In this document: positions 1 to 8,402 of the stretch, in pieces
Layout of the letters: each line of letters starts with the position of its first letter
Position numbering within the stretch: position 1 is the stretch's first letter
Assembly (NCBI RefSeq): GCF_030053595.1
Contig: NZ_JASGBQ010000002.1
Coordinates: 186,001 to 250,000 of the forward strand
Length of the DNA stretch: 64,000 bases
Direction of reading: 5' to 3'
DNA from: Fusibacillus kribbianus
Lineage (GTDB): Bacteria; Bacillota; Clostridia; Lachnospirales; Lachnospiraceae
The notes under the pieces: model-generated
Database searches by the model: none
Told to the model about the DNA's origin: nothing
The model's input: the letters and a program-made list of their open reading frames with translations, nothing else
Position numbers and translations under genes: made by a program

Positions 1-820
1 ACAGCACAGCATCCTTGAGATGAATGATGCCGATGATGTCGTCCAGATTTTCCCGGTAAACGGGATACCGGGAATTGCTGCCCGCCAGCATGGCCTCCAG
101 CGCCTCATCGAGGGTCATATCCCCGCAGAGTGCCTGGATGCTGGTCCGGTGGGTCATGATATCGCCGGCTTCCTTATCGTCAAATTCAAAAATATTGGTG
201 ATCATTTCTGCTTCACTGGCTTCAATGACCCCCTGCTCATGCCCCTCGTTGACCATGGTCATGATGTCTTCCTCTGTGACATTCTCCGTGTCTTTTCCGG
301 GCGCCGCCTTAAAGATCGTGGCAATCAGACCGGAGATTCCTCCCACCGCCCAGGCAAAAGGCAGAAAAGGAACAGAAAAGACGCGGACCACCGGCAGCAG
401 CCGATAAGCCCAGGCCTCCGGATATTTTCCTGCGATCCGCTTGGCTGAGACCATGCCGGTACAGAGAATAAAAAGCAGACCGACCGTAACCACCGTGAGA
501 AGGACTGCTCCCCATCGGCCGATCTGAGGATCTCCTTCAAAAAAACTATGTAACAGAAGCTTAAGTCCCTGCTTTAAAAGAATCGCGCCTCCCAGAAGCC
601 CGTTTAAGGTAGATGCCGCGAGCACAACCGAGGAATAGGTAAAGGAACGGTTCATGATCTTTAAAATCCCGGCCGCCTTTTTGTCTCCCTCCTCCTTGCG
701 TTTCAAAAGCTCTGAGGTGTTTAACTTCTGCACAGCCTCGCCAAAACCATAAAAAACAATTTCCAGTACGATAATTACCAACAACAGCAATAAACTCCAG
801 GGCGAATACCCATCGTCCAT
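1..820 (-). CDS. CNNM/HlyC-CorC family membrane protein with CBS domain (3' part missing at window edge)
   Basis: Partial; 273 residues are visible and the reading frame runs off the left edge. The protein starts MDDGYSPWSLLLLLVIIVLE and has an N-terminal hydrophobic DUF21/CNNM region of several membrane segments (about residues 8-160). The start of a CBS region follows (TENVTEEDIMTMVNEGHEQG, then DIMTHRTSIQAL and a conserved SRYPVY). Family members are membrane proteins of the CNNM/CorC group, linked to Mg2+ or other divalent cation efflux; older names call them hemolysins. The start is supported by AAGGAG about 12 nt upstream. The C-terminal CorC/HlyC domain, if present, lies outside. Family membership is fairly certain; the substrate is not known. 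Confidence 0.85.
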   Translation of the reverse strand, partial: MDDGYSPWSLLLLLVIIVLEIVFYGFGEAVQKLNTSELLKRKEEGDKKAAGILKIMNRSFTYSSVVLAASTLNGLLGGAILLKQGLKLLLHSFFEGDPQIGRWGAVLLTVVTVGLLFILCTGMVSAKRIAGKYPEAWAYRLLPVVRVFSVPFLPFAWAVGGISGLIATIFKAAPGKDTENVTEEDIMTMVNEGHEQGVIEASEAEMITNIFEFDDKEAGDIMTHRTSIQALCGDMTLDEALEAMLAGSNSRYPVYRENLDDIIGIIHLKDAVL

Positions 821-865
821 GTTTTTTTCCAACTCCTTTTCTTTTGCTGTATGAAAGCCCTGCAT

Positions 866-1216
866 TTATGTAAATAAATCAAGGCTGATCAACAATGCTG
901 TGTTTACCTTATTTAAAAGCCCGTCATCCAGATGGCAGATCTTCTCCTTCAGCCGCTGCTTGTCAATGGTCCGAAGCTGTTCCAGAAGGATCACAGAATC
1001 CTTGACCATCTGGCAGTGATCCGCCTTCAGCTCCACATGGGTAGGAAGCTTCGCCTTGTTCATCCGCGACGTGATGGCCGCACAGATGACGGTGGGACTG
1101 TGGCGGTTGCCCGTATCGTTCTGAATGATCAGGACAGGACGAACACCGCCCTGCTCGGAACCGATGACCGGCCTCAGATCTGCATAATAGATGTCGCCTC
1201 TTTTAATCATTTCCAT
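866..1216 (-). CDS. mazF: MazF/PemK-family endoribonuclease toxin (NdoA-like)
   Basis: A 116-residue protein of typical MazF length. It opens [14 protein letters not shown] and carries the family motif [16 protein letters not shown] (active-site Arg near residue 26) and the AAITSRMNK segment with the conserved Thr/Ser. Family members cut single-stranded mRNA at short motifs and are held in check by a MazE-type antitoxin. GGAG lies 7 nt before the ATG; a second in-frame ATG two codons later is possible. It sits just downstream of alr, the same neighbourhood as ndoA in Bacillus, but the roughly 100 bp between them holds no antitoxin of normal size. Toxin family membership is certain; regulation is unclear. 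Confidence 0.93.
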   Translation of the reverse strand: MEMIKRGDIYYADLRPVIGSEQGGVRPVLIIQNDTGNRHSPTVICAAITSRMNKAKLPTHVELKADHCQMVKDSVILLEQLRTIDKQRLKEKICHLDDGLLNKVNTALLISLDLFT

Positions 1217-1318
1217 TTCACGCTCCGATTCTCCATTGGTGATTCTTTTTCAAGTATTTCCAATGTTTCTTCGGTTCATACATATGCCTGCAAAATGGTT
1301 CCAAAGAGGTTCCTTCTG

Positions 1319-2503
1319 CTATAACCGGATCTGATAATCGTCCTCGAAATAATCCTTTTTTCCGACGACATGGCCGCCGCTCAGATAGATCCTTGGAATC
1401 CGTTTTCCCAGATCACAGACAAACTCATAATTGAATGTTCCGGCAAGAGCAGCCAACTCCTCCACTGAAATATGTTCCTTTCCGTCAAATCCCACCAGTA
1501 CAGCCTCATCTCCCACCTTCACAGGCTCTTTCAGATCGGTCACATCCACCATCAGCTGATCCATACAGACGCGGCCCGCGATGGGAGCCCGCTGTCCGTG
1601 AAGCAGGACGTCCCCTTTGTTGGAAAGATTTCTGGGGTAACCATCCCCGTAGCCGATGGCAATGGTGGCAAGCCTGGTGTCCCGCTCAGCTACAAAAGTC
1701 CCACCGTACCCGACTGCCTCTCCCTTCCGGATCGTCTTAACATAGATCACCTTTGCCTTCAGGCTCAAAGCCGGCCTGAGAGGGATCCTTCCCATATCCA
1801 CCTCATCGGAGGGATACATGCCATAGAGGGCGATCCCGGCCCGCACCATATCCCCGTCATACTGGGGAAGATCAATAATCACCGCGCTGTTTCCTGTATG
1901 CTTCACCGGAATTTCAATACCCCGTTTGGAAAGCTCCTCCTCAAACCGGCTGAATATCTTGTGCTGCTTCTCAGCACTCTGCTTATCGGTCTCGTCGGCT
2001 CTGGAATAATGGCTGAACAGACCTTCCACAAAGATGCCGGGAAGGTTCACGATCTTTTCCACCTCGGAAAGAGACTGCTCTCCCGGCTGGAATCCCAACC
2101 GGTTCATACCGGTCTCCACCTTAATATGAATGTACGCTGTCTGTTTGCAGGCCACCGCCGCCTGGGAAAGCCGCTCTGCCGTCTCGTAATCGTAAACATT
2201 CAGACGGATTTCCTCTTTGATTGCCCGGGTAAAAGCCTCCTCCTGGGTGTGGCCCAGCACAAGAATGGGCTCCTCCACCTGATGGCGTCTCAGGTTGAAC
2301 GCCTCCTCCACAGTTGCTACCGCAAAAAAGTCGGCAAGACCGCGGATCCGTTTTGCAATGGGAACAGCCCCGTGACCATAGCCATCCGTCTTGATGACCG
2401 CACAGAGTTTCGTTCCCGCTTTCGTATTGTCTTTCAATGCTTTCAGGTTGTCATAAATGGCATCCAGATCTATAAAGGCCGCTGCGCGGCTGTAATTTTC
2501 CAT
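1319..2503 (-). CDS. alr: alanine racemase
   Basis: A PLP enzyme that interconverts L- and D-alanine in the cytoplasm and supplies D-Ala for peptidoglycan. The 394 residues match the family length. The PLP lysine is visible near residue 38 in AVIKTDGYGHG, and the second-domain catalytic tyrosine in AVGYGGTF. The barrel motif VRAGIALYGMYPS and the C-terminal GRVCMDQLMVDVT are also present. I chose the ATG at 2503 because GGAGG lies 8 nt upstream; the longer frame adds 13 basic residues without family support. It follows the NAD(P)HX repair gene by 29 bp and precedes mazF, so the three are probably co-transcribed. Confidence 0.96.
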   Translation of the reverse strand: MENYSRAAAFIDLDAIYDNLKALKDNTKAGTKLCAVIKTDGYGHGAVPIAKRIRGLADFFAVATVEEAFNLRRHQVEEPILVLGHTQEEAFTRAIKEEIRLNVYDYETAERLSQAAVACKQTAYIHIKVETGMNRLGFQPGEQSLSEVEKIVNLPGIFVEGLFSHYSRADETDKQSAEKQHKIFSRFEEELSKRGIEIPVKHTGNSAVIIDLPQYDGDMVRAGIALYGMYPSDEVDMGRIPLRPALSLKAKVIYVKTIRKGEAVGYGGTFVAERDTRLATIAIGYGDGYPRNLSNKGDVLLHGQRAPIAGRVCMDQLMVDVTDLKEPVKVGDEAVLVGFDGKEHISVEELAALAGTFNYEFVCDLGKRIPRIYLSGGHVVGKKDYFEDDYQIRL

Positions 2504-2532
2504 TTCTTTCCTCCAGGGTTTTCTTTTTCTTC

Positions 2533-4083
2533 TTATTCCCATGCAAGCAGCACCTCACTGACAGATGCCGCCAGATCCGCCGCTGTCATGGAACGGCGGC
2601 CATATCGCTCAGCCGCTTTGTCTCCGGCCAGCCCGTGCAGGTACACGCCAAGCTCTGCCAGATCCGCCACAGCACCGTTTTGTCTTTCTTCCGCCGAAAG
2701 GCCTGCCAGAAGGCCGCCAAGGATTCCGCTCAAAACATCTCCGGAGCCTCCCGTGGCCATGCCGTCATTTCCGGTGCAGTTGATATAAATTCCTTTTTCC
2801 GACGCTACCACCGTCCGGGCATCCTTGAGCACACAGACAGCTCCCGTTTCCCGGTGAAAATCCGCTGCTGCTTTGATGGGATCCTCTTTCAGCTCTGCAA
2901 CTGTTTTTCCTGTCAGCCTTGCCATCTCTCCCATATGGGGTGTCACCACCGTGTTTTTATGAAGATACCGGAAAAGCTCTCTGTTTCCGGACAGAAGATT
3001 CAGAGCATCTGCATCCAGAACACAGGGGATTTCCCTTTTCTTTGCTTCCTGTAAAAGTCCTGCCAGAAGCTTCCCGGCATAAGGCTCTGTCGAAAGCCCC
3101 GGTCCGGCCACCAACACTGCCGCCCGTTTTAAGAGACCTTCATACTTCTCCTGCTCCGACCCGTTTTCTACCGCCGGGGTATAGACAGTCACAACCGCCT
3201 CCGGCACCAGGGTCTGAACGATCGGCCTGTTTTCCTCCACCGTATAGACCTCCACCAGCCCGGCGCCTGACCTGTAGGCACTCTTCGCACTGAGACAGGC
3301 AGCCCCGCTCATACCGGCACTTCCCGCCGCCAGAAATACCCGGCCGAAGGTTCCCTTATTCCCGTCCGCCGGACGCCTGGGAAGACGTCCCTTTTCCCCC
3401 GGAAAGAAGGTTCTTGCCAACGGTTCCATATGCGGGATCGGCGCAAACCCGATATCCGCCACGATCCGCCGTCCTGCATAGGACGTCCCCGGATAAAGCA
3501 CCATACCGACCTTCTCATAACCAAAGGTAACTGTCACATCTGCTTTTACAGCAATGCCAAGTACCTGCCCGTTCGATGCCGAGATCCCCGACGGAATATC
3601 CACCGCCAGAACTCTGCTGCCCCCGGAAGCCGCCCGGTTCACCAGGGAAACGGCTTTCTCGGCCTCCCCGGCAAGGGGCCGGGACAGTCCAATGCCAAAA
3701 ATCGCATCCACCACAAGCCCATAGGGGCTTTCTATACTATATTCCGGAAAACTGTCCATGGTGTTCACCGGGATATCCAGTTTTTCCAGGATTCTTCTCT
3801 GGACCGTATGTTCCTCTGTCGCGCGGGCAGGATCTCCCACCAGCAAAACCTCCGCCTTCCGGCCATGGAGAACCAGCATCCTGGCTGCGGCAAGACCATC
3901 GGCTCCATTGTTGCCCATTCCGCAGACAAAAAGCACCCTGTCCTCCGGCTTTGACAGTTTTTCTGCTTCCCGGGCCACCGCAAGGGCCGCCCGCTCCATA
4001 AGCACCAGGGACGGAATCCCCAGCGTCTCGATATTATAACGGTCCACAGCCTTCATTTGGCTGCCGCTCAACAGCTCCTGCAT
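2533..4083 (-). CDS. nnrD/nnrE: bifunctional NAD(P)H-hydrate epimerase / ADP-dependent NAD(P)H-hydrate dehydratase
   Basis: Repairs hydrated NADH and NADPH. The N-terminal YjeF_N domain (about residues 1-215) epimerises the hydrate; MGNNGADGLAAARML is its nucleotide-binding motif. The C-terminal kinase-like domain (about 225-516) dehydrates S-NAD(P)HX using ADP; VAGPGLSTEP, CVLDADALN, TPHMGEMARL and the glycine-rich GGSGDVLSG are its signatures. At 516 residues it is full length for the fused form. The start is supported by AAAGGAG six nt upstream. It lies between rex and alr, the usual order in many Clostridia (gene order is from general knowledge). Confidence 0.95.
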   Translation of the reverse strand: MQELLSGSQMKAVDRYNIETLGIPSLVLMERAALAVAREAEKLSKPEDRVLFVCGMGNNGADGLAAARMLVLHGRKAEVLLVGDPARATEEHTVQRRILEKLDIPVNTMDSFPEYSIESPYGLVVDAIFGIGLSRPLAGEAEKAVSLVNRAASGGSRVLAVDIPSGISASNGQVLGIAVKADVTVTFGYEKVGMVLYPGTSYAGRRIVADIGFAPIPHMEPLARTFFPGEKGRLPRRPADGNKGTFGRVFLAAGSAGMSGAACLSAKSAYRSGAGLVEVYTVEENRPIVQTLVPEAVVTVYTPAVENGSEQEKYEGLLKRAAVLVAGPGLSTEPYAGKLLAGLLQEAKKREIPCVLDADALNLLSGNRELFRYLHKNTVVTPHMGEMARLTGKTVAELKEDPIKAAADFHRETGAVCVLKDARTVVASEKGIYINCTGNDGMATGGSGDVLSGILGGLLAGLSAEERQNGAVADLAELGVYLHGLAGDKAAERYGRRSMTAADLAASVSEVLLAWE

Positions 4084-4104
4084 GGGTCACTCCTTTACAT
4101 AAGC

Positions 4105-4133
4105 AAAATTCCCCGTCAGAATGACAGGGGAAT
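4105..4133 (-). terminator. rho-independent terminator downstream of rex
   Basis: On the minus strand an ATTCCCC-type stem with a GTCA/TGAC continuation and a 3-nt loop is followed by TTTT. One bulged base interrupts the stem. It lies just past the rex stop codon. Confidence 0.7.
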
Positions 4134-4138
4134 CTCTA

Positions 4139-4786
4139 TTACTTCTGGTCTCTTTTTTCTGAAATCCGATAAGAAAGCTGCATCAGACTCTCCGACAGGT
4201 GGACGTTTTCCACCACCACATCATCAGGCACCCGAAGATCCAGATGAGCAAAATTCCAGATGGCCTTGATTCCACAGGCAACCAGACGGTCCGCCACCTC
4301 CTGGGCTGCATGCTTCGGAATCGTCAGCACAGCGATATCAATGTGATGCTCCGAAAGGAAGGACTCCAGGTTTTGCATATCCAGAGTCATAATGCCGCGT
4401 ACCGTCTTCCCGATCCGTTCCGGACTCACATCGAAAAGCGCCTGGATCATAAAGCCCCGCCGTTCAAAATTCGAATAATTGGTAAGGGCCTGTCCAAAAT
4501 TTCCGCCTCCGATAATGATCATATTGTTCTGACGGTCTATACCGAGAATTTTTGCGATTTCATTGTACAGATACTGCACATTATATCCGTAGCCCTGCTG
4601 TCCGAAACCGCCGAAATTGTTCAGGTCCTGACGGATCTGAGAGGCAGTCACACTCATCTTCTCGCTGAGGTCATTGGAGGAAATCCTCTCCACCCCACTC
4701 TCCAGCAGTTCTCCCAAATATCTGTGATACCGAGGCAGCCGTTTGATGACCGCATTGGAAATTTCCTTTCGTTCCACGTTTTTCAC
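4139..4786 (-). CDS. rex: redox-sensing transcriptional repressor Rex
   Basis: DNA-binding repressor that senses the NADH/NAD+ ratio and controls fermentation and anaerobic energy genes. The N-terminal winged helix (about residues 1-80) contains VIKRLPRYHRYLGEL and the recognition segment TASQIRQDLNNFGGFG. The Rossmann domain follows with IIGGGNFGQAL, and a C-terminal swap helix ends the protein. At 215 residues it has the usual length. The first start is GTG with a weak GGA; a second GTG nine bp inside (4777) has AGGTG at good spacing and gives MERKEIS, so the true start may be there. It has its own promoter and is divergent from an ABC-F gene. Confidence 0.95.
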   Translation of the reverse strand: MKNVERKEISNAVIKRLPRYHRYLGELLESGVERISSNDLSEKMSVTASQIRQDLNNFGGFGQQGYGYNVQYLYNEIAKILGIDRQNNMIIIGGGNFGQALTNYSNFERRGFMIQALFDVSPERIGKTVRGIMTLDMQNLESFLSEHHIDIAVLTIPKHAAQEVADRLVACGIKAIWNFAHLDLRVPDDVVVENVHLSESLMQLSYRISEKRDQK

Positions 4787-4854
4787 CTGTTTTCCATTTT
4801 TTCTATGATGTCTTTTTACCCAAGTCCGGGATTAAAAGCTAATATCCCTTATTT

Positions 4855-4883
4855 ATTATAGACTCCCTATACTTTCTTGTCAA
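4855..4883 (-). promoter_or_regulatory. sigma-A promoter of rex
   Basis: On the minus strand a consensus TTGACA (4878-4883), a 17-bp spacer and TATAAT (4855-4860). Transcription would begin near 4848 and read into rex. Confidence 0.8.
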
Positions 4884-4896
4884 ATAACTTTGACAA
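4877..4896. promoter_or_regulatory. inverted repeat between rex and ABC-F; possible Rex operator
   Basis: TTGTCAAATAACTTTGACAA is a perfect 8-4-8 inverted repeat. Its two halves contain the -35 boxes of the two divergent promoters. The outer TTG..CAA symmetry resembles the known Rex site, TTGTTAA, 4 nt, TTAACAA, but the spacing differs and a C replaces the usual T. Autoregulation is therefore only an inference. Confidence 0.5.
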
Positions 4897-4918
4897 TTTT
4901 CTTTGTAACTATTACAAT
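4890..4918 (+). promoter_or_regulatory. sigma-A promoter of the ABC-F gene
   Basis: TTGACA (4890-4895), 17-bp spacer, TACAAT (4913-4918). The predicted start near 4925 leaves a leader of about 50 nt with no obvious attenuator. Confidence 0.78.
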
Positions 4919-4973
4919 GTATGTTGTTGCAGCATGCCTTATGAGGCACTTATGTGAGGAGGAATTAGGAATC

Positions 4974-6890
4974 ATGATTTTAGCCTGCCATCAGATCAGC
5001 AAATCCTTCGGAGACGTTTCCATCATCGAAAACGGCTCCTTTCATATAGAAGACCGGGAAAAGGCTGCCATTGTCGGCATCAACGGAGCCGGAAAATCCA
5101 CCATTCTGAAGATCATTACCGGTGAGCTTTCTGCCGACAGCGGCACGGTTGTCCTTTCCAAAGATAAAACTCTGGGATATCTGGCCCAGCACCAGGAATG
5201 CACGTCGGATCAGACCATTTACGACACTCTTCTGGAGGTCAAGCAGGATATCATTGACCTGGAAAAGAGACTGAGAGAGCTGGAAGCCTCCATGAAGCAT
5301 GCCGACGGCGAAGAGCTTTCCCGTCTTATGGACGCCTACACAAGGGCCAGCCATGAATTTGAACAGGCCAACGGTTACGCCTGGAAAAGTGAGATCGTCG
5401 GCGTATTGAAGGGCCTCGGTTTTTCCGAGGAGGATTTCGGAAAACAGGTTTCCACCCTCTCCGGAGGGCAGAAGACCCGCGTGTATCTGGGCCGGCTGCT
5501 GCTTTCCAGGCCCGACATCATTCTTCTGGACGAGCCCACCAACCATCTGGACATGGCCTCCATCGCCTGGCTGGAAACGTATCTTCTGAATTATCCGGGA
5601 AGCGTTCTCATCGTAGCCCATGACCGCTATTTTCTCGACCGCGTCGTCACAAAGATCATCGAGATCGATCAGGGCCATGTCACCATGTTTTCCGGCAACT
5701 ACACTGCCTATGCCGAAAAGCGGGCCATGCTCCGGGAAGCCAAAATGAAGGAATATTTAAATCAGCAGGCGGAGATCCGCCATCAGGAGGCTGTGATCCA
5801 GAAACTCCGCTCCTTCAACCGTGAGAAATCCATCCGCCGTGCTGAGAGCCGCGAAAAGCTGCTTTCCAGAATGGAACGGGTGGAAAAGCCCACAGAAGCC
5901 GCCTCTGCCATGCACATAAAGCTGGAGCCTCAGGTCATGAGCGGAAATGACGTGCTGACGGTCCGGGAGCTTTCCAAAGCCTTCGGGACCAACACCCTCT
6001 TTTCCGATGTCTCCTTCGAGATCAAACGTGGAGAACGGGTGGCTGTCATCGGAAACAACGGTACCGGAAAGACGACCCTTTTAAAAATCATAAACGGTCT
6101 GCTGCCCGCCGACCACGGCGATATCCGTCTTGGTTCAAGGGTAAAGATCGGTTATTACGATCAGGAGCAGCAGGTACTCCACATGGAAAAGACTCTTTTC
6201 GACGAGCTTCAGGATGCCTATCCGTCCATGGACAACACTCAGGTGCGAAGCGTTCTCGCCGCTTTTCTCTTTACCGGCGACGACGTATTCAAGCTGGTGG
6301 GAGATCTGAGCGGTGGAGAACGGGGACGGGTATCGCTGGCAAAGCTGATGCTCTCGGAGAGCAATCTCCTGATCCTGGATGAGCCCACCAACCATCTGGA
6401 TATCGTATCCAAGGAGATTCTTGAGGATGCTCTCAATAACTACACCGGAACGGTCCTCTATGTGTCACACGACCGGTATTTTATCAACCGGACCGCCACC
6501 AGAATTCTGGAACTTAAGGGGCAGACCTTTATCAATTACATCGGCAATTATGATTATTATCTGGAAAAAAGAGAAGCCCTGGCAGCCGCCTATGTCGGAA
6601 AGGAAACGGCAGAAGCACTCTCTCCTCAGCCGGTCCCTTCGGATAACCGTCTGGACTGGCAGGCCCAGAAGGAAGAAAAAGCCAGAGAGCGGAAACGCCA
6701 GAATGAATTAAAAAAGACGGAGGAAGAAATCTCCTCCCTGGAAGAGAGGAACGCTCAGATCGACGAACTGTCTGCAAGACCGGATATCTGCACCAACATG
6801 AGCGAGCTTCTGAAGCTGACCCATGAAAAGGAAGAAAATGATACAAGGCTCTCCGCCCTTTACGAGCTTTGGGAGAGCCTTGCAGAATAG
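4974..6890 (+). CDS. ABC-F family ATP-binding cassette protein (ribosome-associated ATPase type)
   Basis: A soluble protein with two ABC domains and no membrane segments. Domain 1 shows GINGAGKST, LSGGQKTR and IILLDEPTNHLD; domain 2 shows GNNGTGKTT, LSGGERGRVSLAK and LLILDEPTNHLD. Between them is a charged linker helix pair (around EAKMKEYLNQQAEIRHQEAV), and a C-terminal coiled coil follows (EEKARERKRQNELKKTEEEI). ABC-F proteins bind the ribosome and resolve stalled or antibiotic-bound states; this one resembles the housekeeping YdiF/Uup group more than a known resistance protein. The ATG at 4974 has AGGAGG upstream; the longer frame has no such site. 638 residues. Confidence 0.92.
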   Translation: MILACHQISKSFGDVSIIENGSFHIEDREKAAIVGINGAGKSTILKIITGELSADSGTVVLSKDKTLGYLAQHQECTSDQTIYDTLLEVKQDIIDLEKRLRELEASMKHADGEELSRLMDAYTRASHEFEQANGYAWKSEIVGVLKGLGFSEEDFGKQVSTLSGGQKTRVYLGRLLLSRPDIILLDEPTNHLDMASIAWLETYLLNYPGSVLIVAHDRYFLDRVVTKIIEIDQGHVTMFSGNYTAYAEKRAMLREAKMKEYLNQQAEIRHQEAVIQKLRSFNREKSIRRAESREKLLSRMERVEKPTEAASAMHIKLEPQVMSGNDVLTVRELSKAFGTNTLFSDVSFEIKRGERVAVIGNNGTGKTTLLKIINGLLPADHGDIRLGSRVKIGYYDQEQQVLHMEKTLFDELQDAYPSMDNTQVRSVLAAFLFTGDDVFKLVGDLSGGERGRVSLAKLMLSESNLLILDEPTNHLDIVSKEILEDALNNYTGTVLYVSHDRYFINRTATRILELKGQTFINYIGNYDYYLEKREALAAAYVGKETAEALSPQPVPSDNRLDWQAQKEEKARERKRQNELKKTEEEISSLEERNAQIDELSARPDICTNMSELLKLTHEKEENDTRLSALYELWESLAE

Positions 6891-6908
6891 GTTTACCGTT
6901 CAGATTGT

Positions 6909-8339
6909 TCAGTTTTTCAATGCCGCGAAGGCTGTTTCAAGGATCTCCTCCGGATCGATCCTGTCACAGGCCTCCTCGCGGCTTTCTTCTTTCACCGTAC
7001 ACTGGATCATTCTTCCGTCGGAAAGCACAGTCCAGGAATTGTACTCTTCGCAGTAAATGGTCCCCAGATAGAGATAGGAAAGCTTCGTGTAGGAAACGGT
7101 CCTTCCGCCAGCTGTCACAGTTGTCTGCGGTTCCATGGATACCTTCGCATAGTCGCCGGAGGTGAGCATGTAGGCATAAGTGGATTCCTGAACCTGGGCC
7201 AGATCCTCCTCCCCGTAATTGTCATCGAGGGTATAAAGGCTGTAGACCAGAGAAAGCTCATGGACTCCATCGTTTTCCTTACTGTTGAATTTAAGCCAGG
7301 TTTTGTCGGAGCCGGCATCATAGGAGAAGCCTGCCGGCACTGCAATATTGGCTGTGCTGTCATCCCAGCTTGTCCCCAGAACGTACTCTCCGGACTCATT
7401 CTGCTGGATCTCAAAATCTTTGCTTTCCGGTTCTTCCGGATCAGACGTCTCACTTTCCTCCGGCTGCGAGGTCTCCAGAGCATCCATATCCATGGCTGAC
7501 GCCTTCACCTCTTCCGGCACTGTGATCTCACCAACCCCGTTTAATACATAGCCGGACATGGTGACACAAAAGGCCGTCACTGTAATCTCGTCAAATCCTT
7601 CCGCTTCCCGGTTGGCCTGCATGAACGCATTGTAGCTTTCTGTCAGGTCTATGGAGATCGCAGAAGGGATCCCGCTCTCCCCGTCAACGGTAAGCGTCAC
7701 TGCCGCATCCAGATCTCCATAAGAGTCTTCAGAGGTAACGCCTCCCACAGAAGGGTCGAGAAGTTTAGAAAAATCTCCGCCCTCAATGACACCGCTCACC
7801 TGATAAAGTTTCTTTCCGCCTTCTCCCTGTGTCTCTTCCATCGTCAGAGAATCAGAATTTTTGAGCAACATATCCAGGGTTTTCGATGCATCTGCCTGGG
7901 TATCGGCACTGTCCGCTTTCTGCTTTAACCACTGTCCCGCGCTTTTGGTGTAGGTCACATAGCTGTCACCTTCCTTCACCGCATAGGACTCTGTATCCAC
8001 GGTAATGCCGGATAGATTAATGTTAATGGTCCCCTTCATATGGGCTGCCTCCGGTTTCCGTACCATTTCCATATCCTGGGAAACCTTACATTCGAGGGTC
8101 GCCTCAACTCCCTGGGCGCTGTAATCCATAGCCATTTCAATGGAAAGCTGTCCGCTCATGGAATCTGCCCCGGCCAGGGCGTCTCTCGCCTGCTCCACCA
8201 GCTCCGAAGCCGCCGCCGGTTTTCCGGATGTCTCACTCGTTTCTGTCTCTTCTGTGTTCTTTTTGCCGCATCCCCCAAGAACTCCTGCCGCCAGTACAAG
8301 CACAAGAATCCATGCGGAAAATAATCTTCTTTTCTTCAT
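6909..8339 (-). CDS. DUF6612-like surface lipoprotein
   Basis: A 476-residue exported lipoprotein. The first 24 residues are a classical lipoprotein signal: basic MKKRRLF, a hydrophobic core and the lipobox LGGC. A Ser/Thr/Glu-rich linker follows, then an LppX/DUF6612-like beta domain (SMSGQLSIEMAMDYSAQG, later KLYQVSGVIEGGDF). A second C-terminal domain begins after an acidic Pro/Glu/Ser linker near residue 300. GGAG precedes the chosen ATG; the longer frame adds 18 residues before the signal. Its role is unknown; relatives are abundant cell-surface lipoproteins in Clostridia. It is convergent with the ABC-F gene. Confidence 0.75.
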   Translation of the reverse strand: MKKRRLFSAWILVLVLAAGVLGGCGKKNTEETETSETSGKPAAASELVEQARDALAGADSMSGQLSIEMAMDYSAQGVEATLECKVSQDMEMVRKPEAAHMKGTININLSGITVDTESYAVKEGDSYVTYTKSAGQWLKQKADSADTQADASKTLDMLLKNSDSLTMEETQGEGGKKLYQVSGVIEGGDFSKLLDPSVGGVTSEDSYGDLDAAVTLTVDGESGIPSAISIDLTESYNAFMQANREAEGFDEITVTAFCVTMSGYVLNGVGEITVPEEVKASAMDMDALETSQPEESETSDPEEPESKDFEIQQNESGEYVLGTSWDDSTANIAVPAGFSYDAGSDKTWLKFNSKENDGVHELSLVYSLYTLDDNYGEEDLAQVQESTYAYMLTSGDYAKVSMEPQTTVTAGGRTVSYTKLSYLYLGTIYCEEYNSWTVLSDGRMIQCTVKEESREEACDRIDPEEILETAFAALKN

Positions 8340-8402
8340 AGAATCTCCGTTCTGCCGGTTTTTCCGGCACAAAAGCTGTCTGAATCCTGCCACTTTATCC
8401 TA

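Noticed and set aside
1472-2788. Long plus-strand frame of 438 codons opposite alr and nnrD/E
   Set aside because: It is antisense to two well-supported genes, has no ribosome site or recognisable domain, and reflects codon bias of the real genes.
6845-6881. Perfect 10-bp inverted repeat AAGGCTCTCC/GGAGAGCCTT at the end of the ABC-F gene
   Set aside because: It could be a terminator, but it lies inside the coding region, the loop is 16 nt and no U tract follows on either strand; kept out of the features for lack of support.
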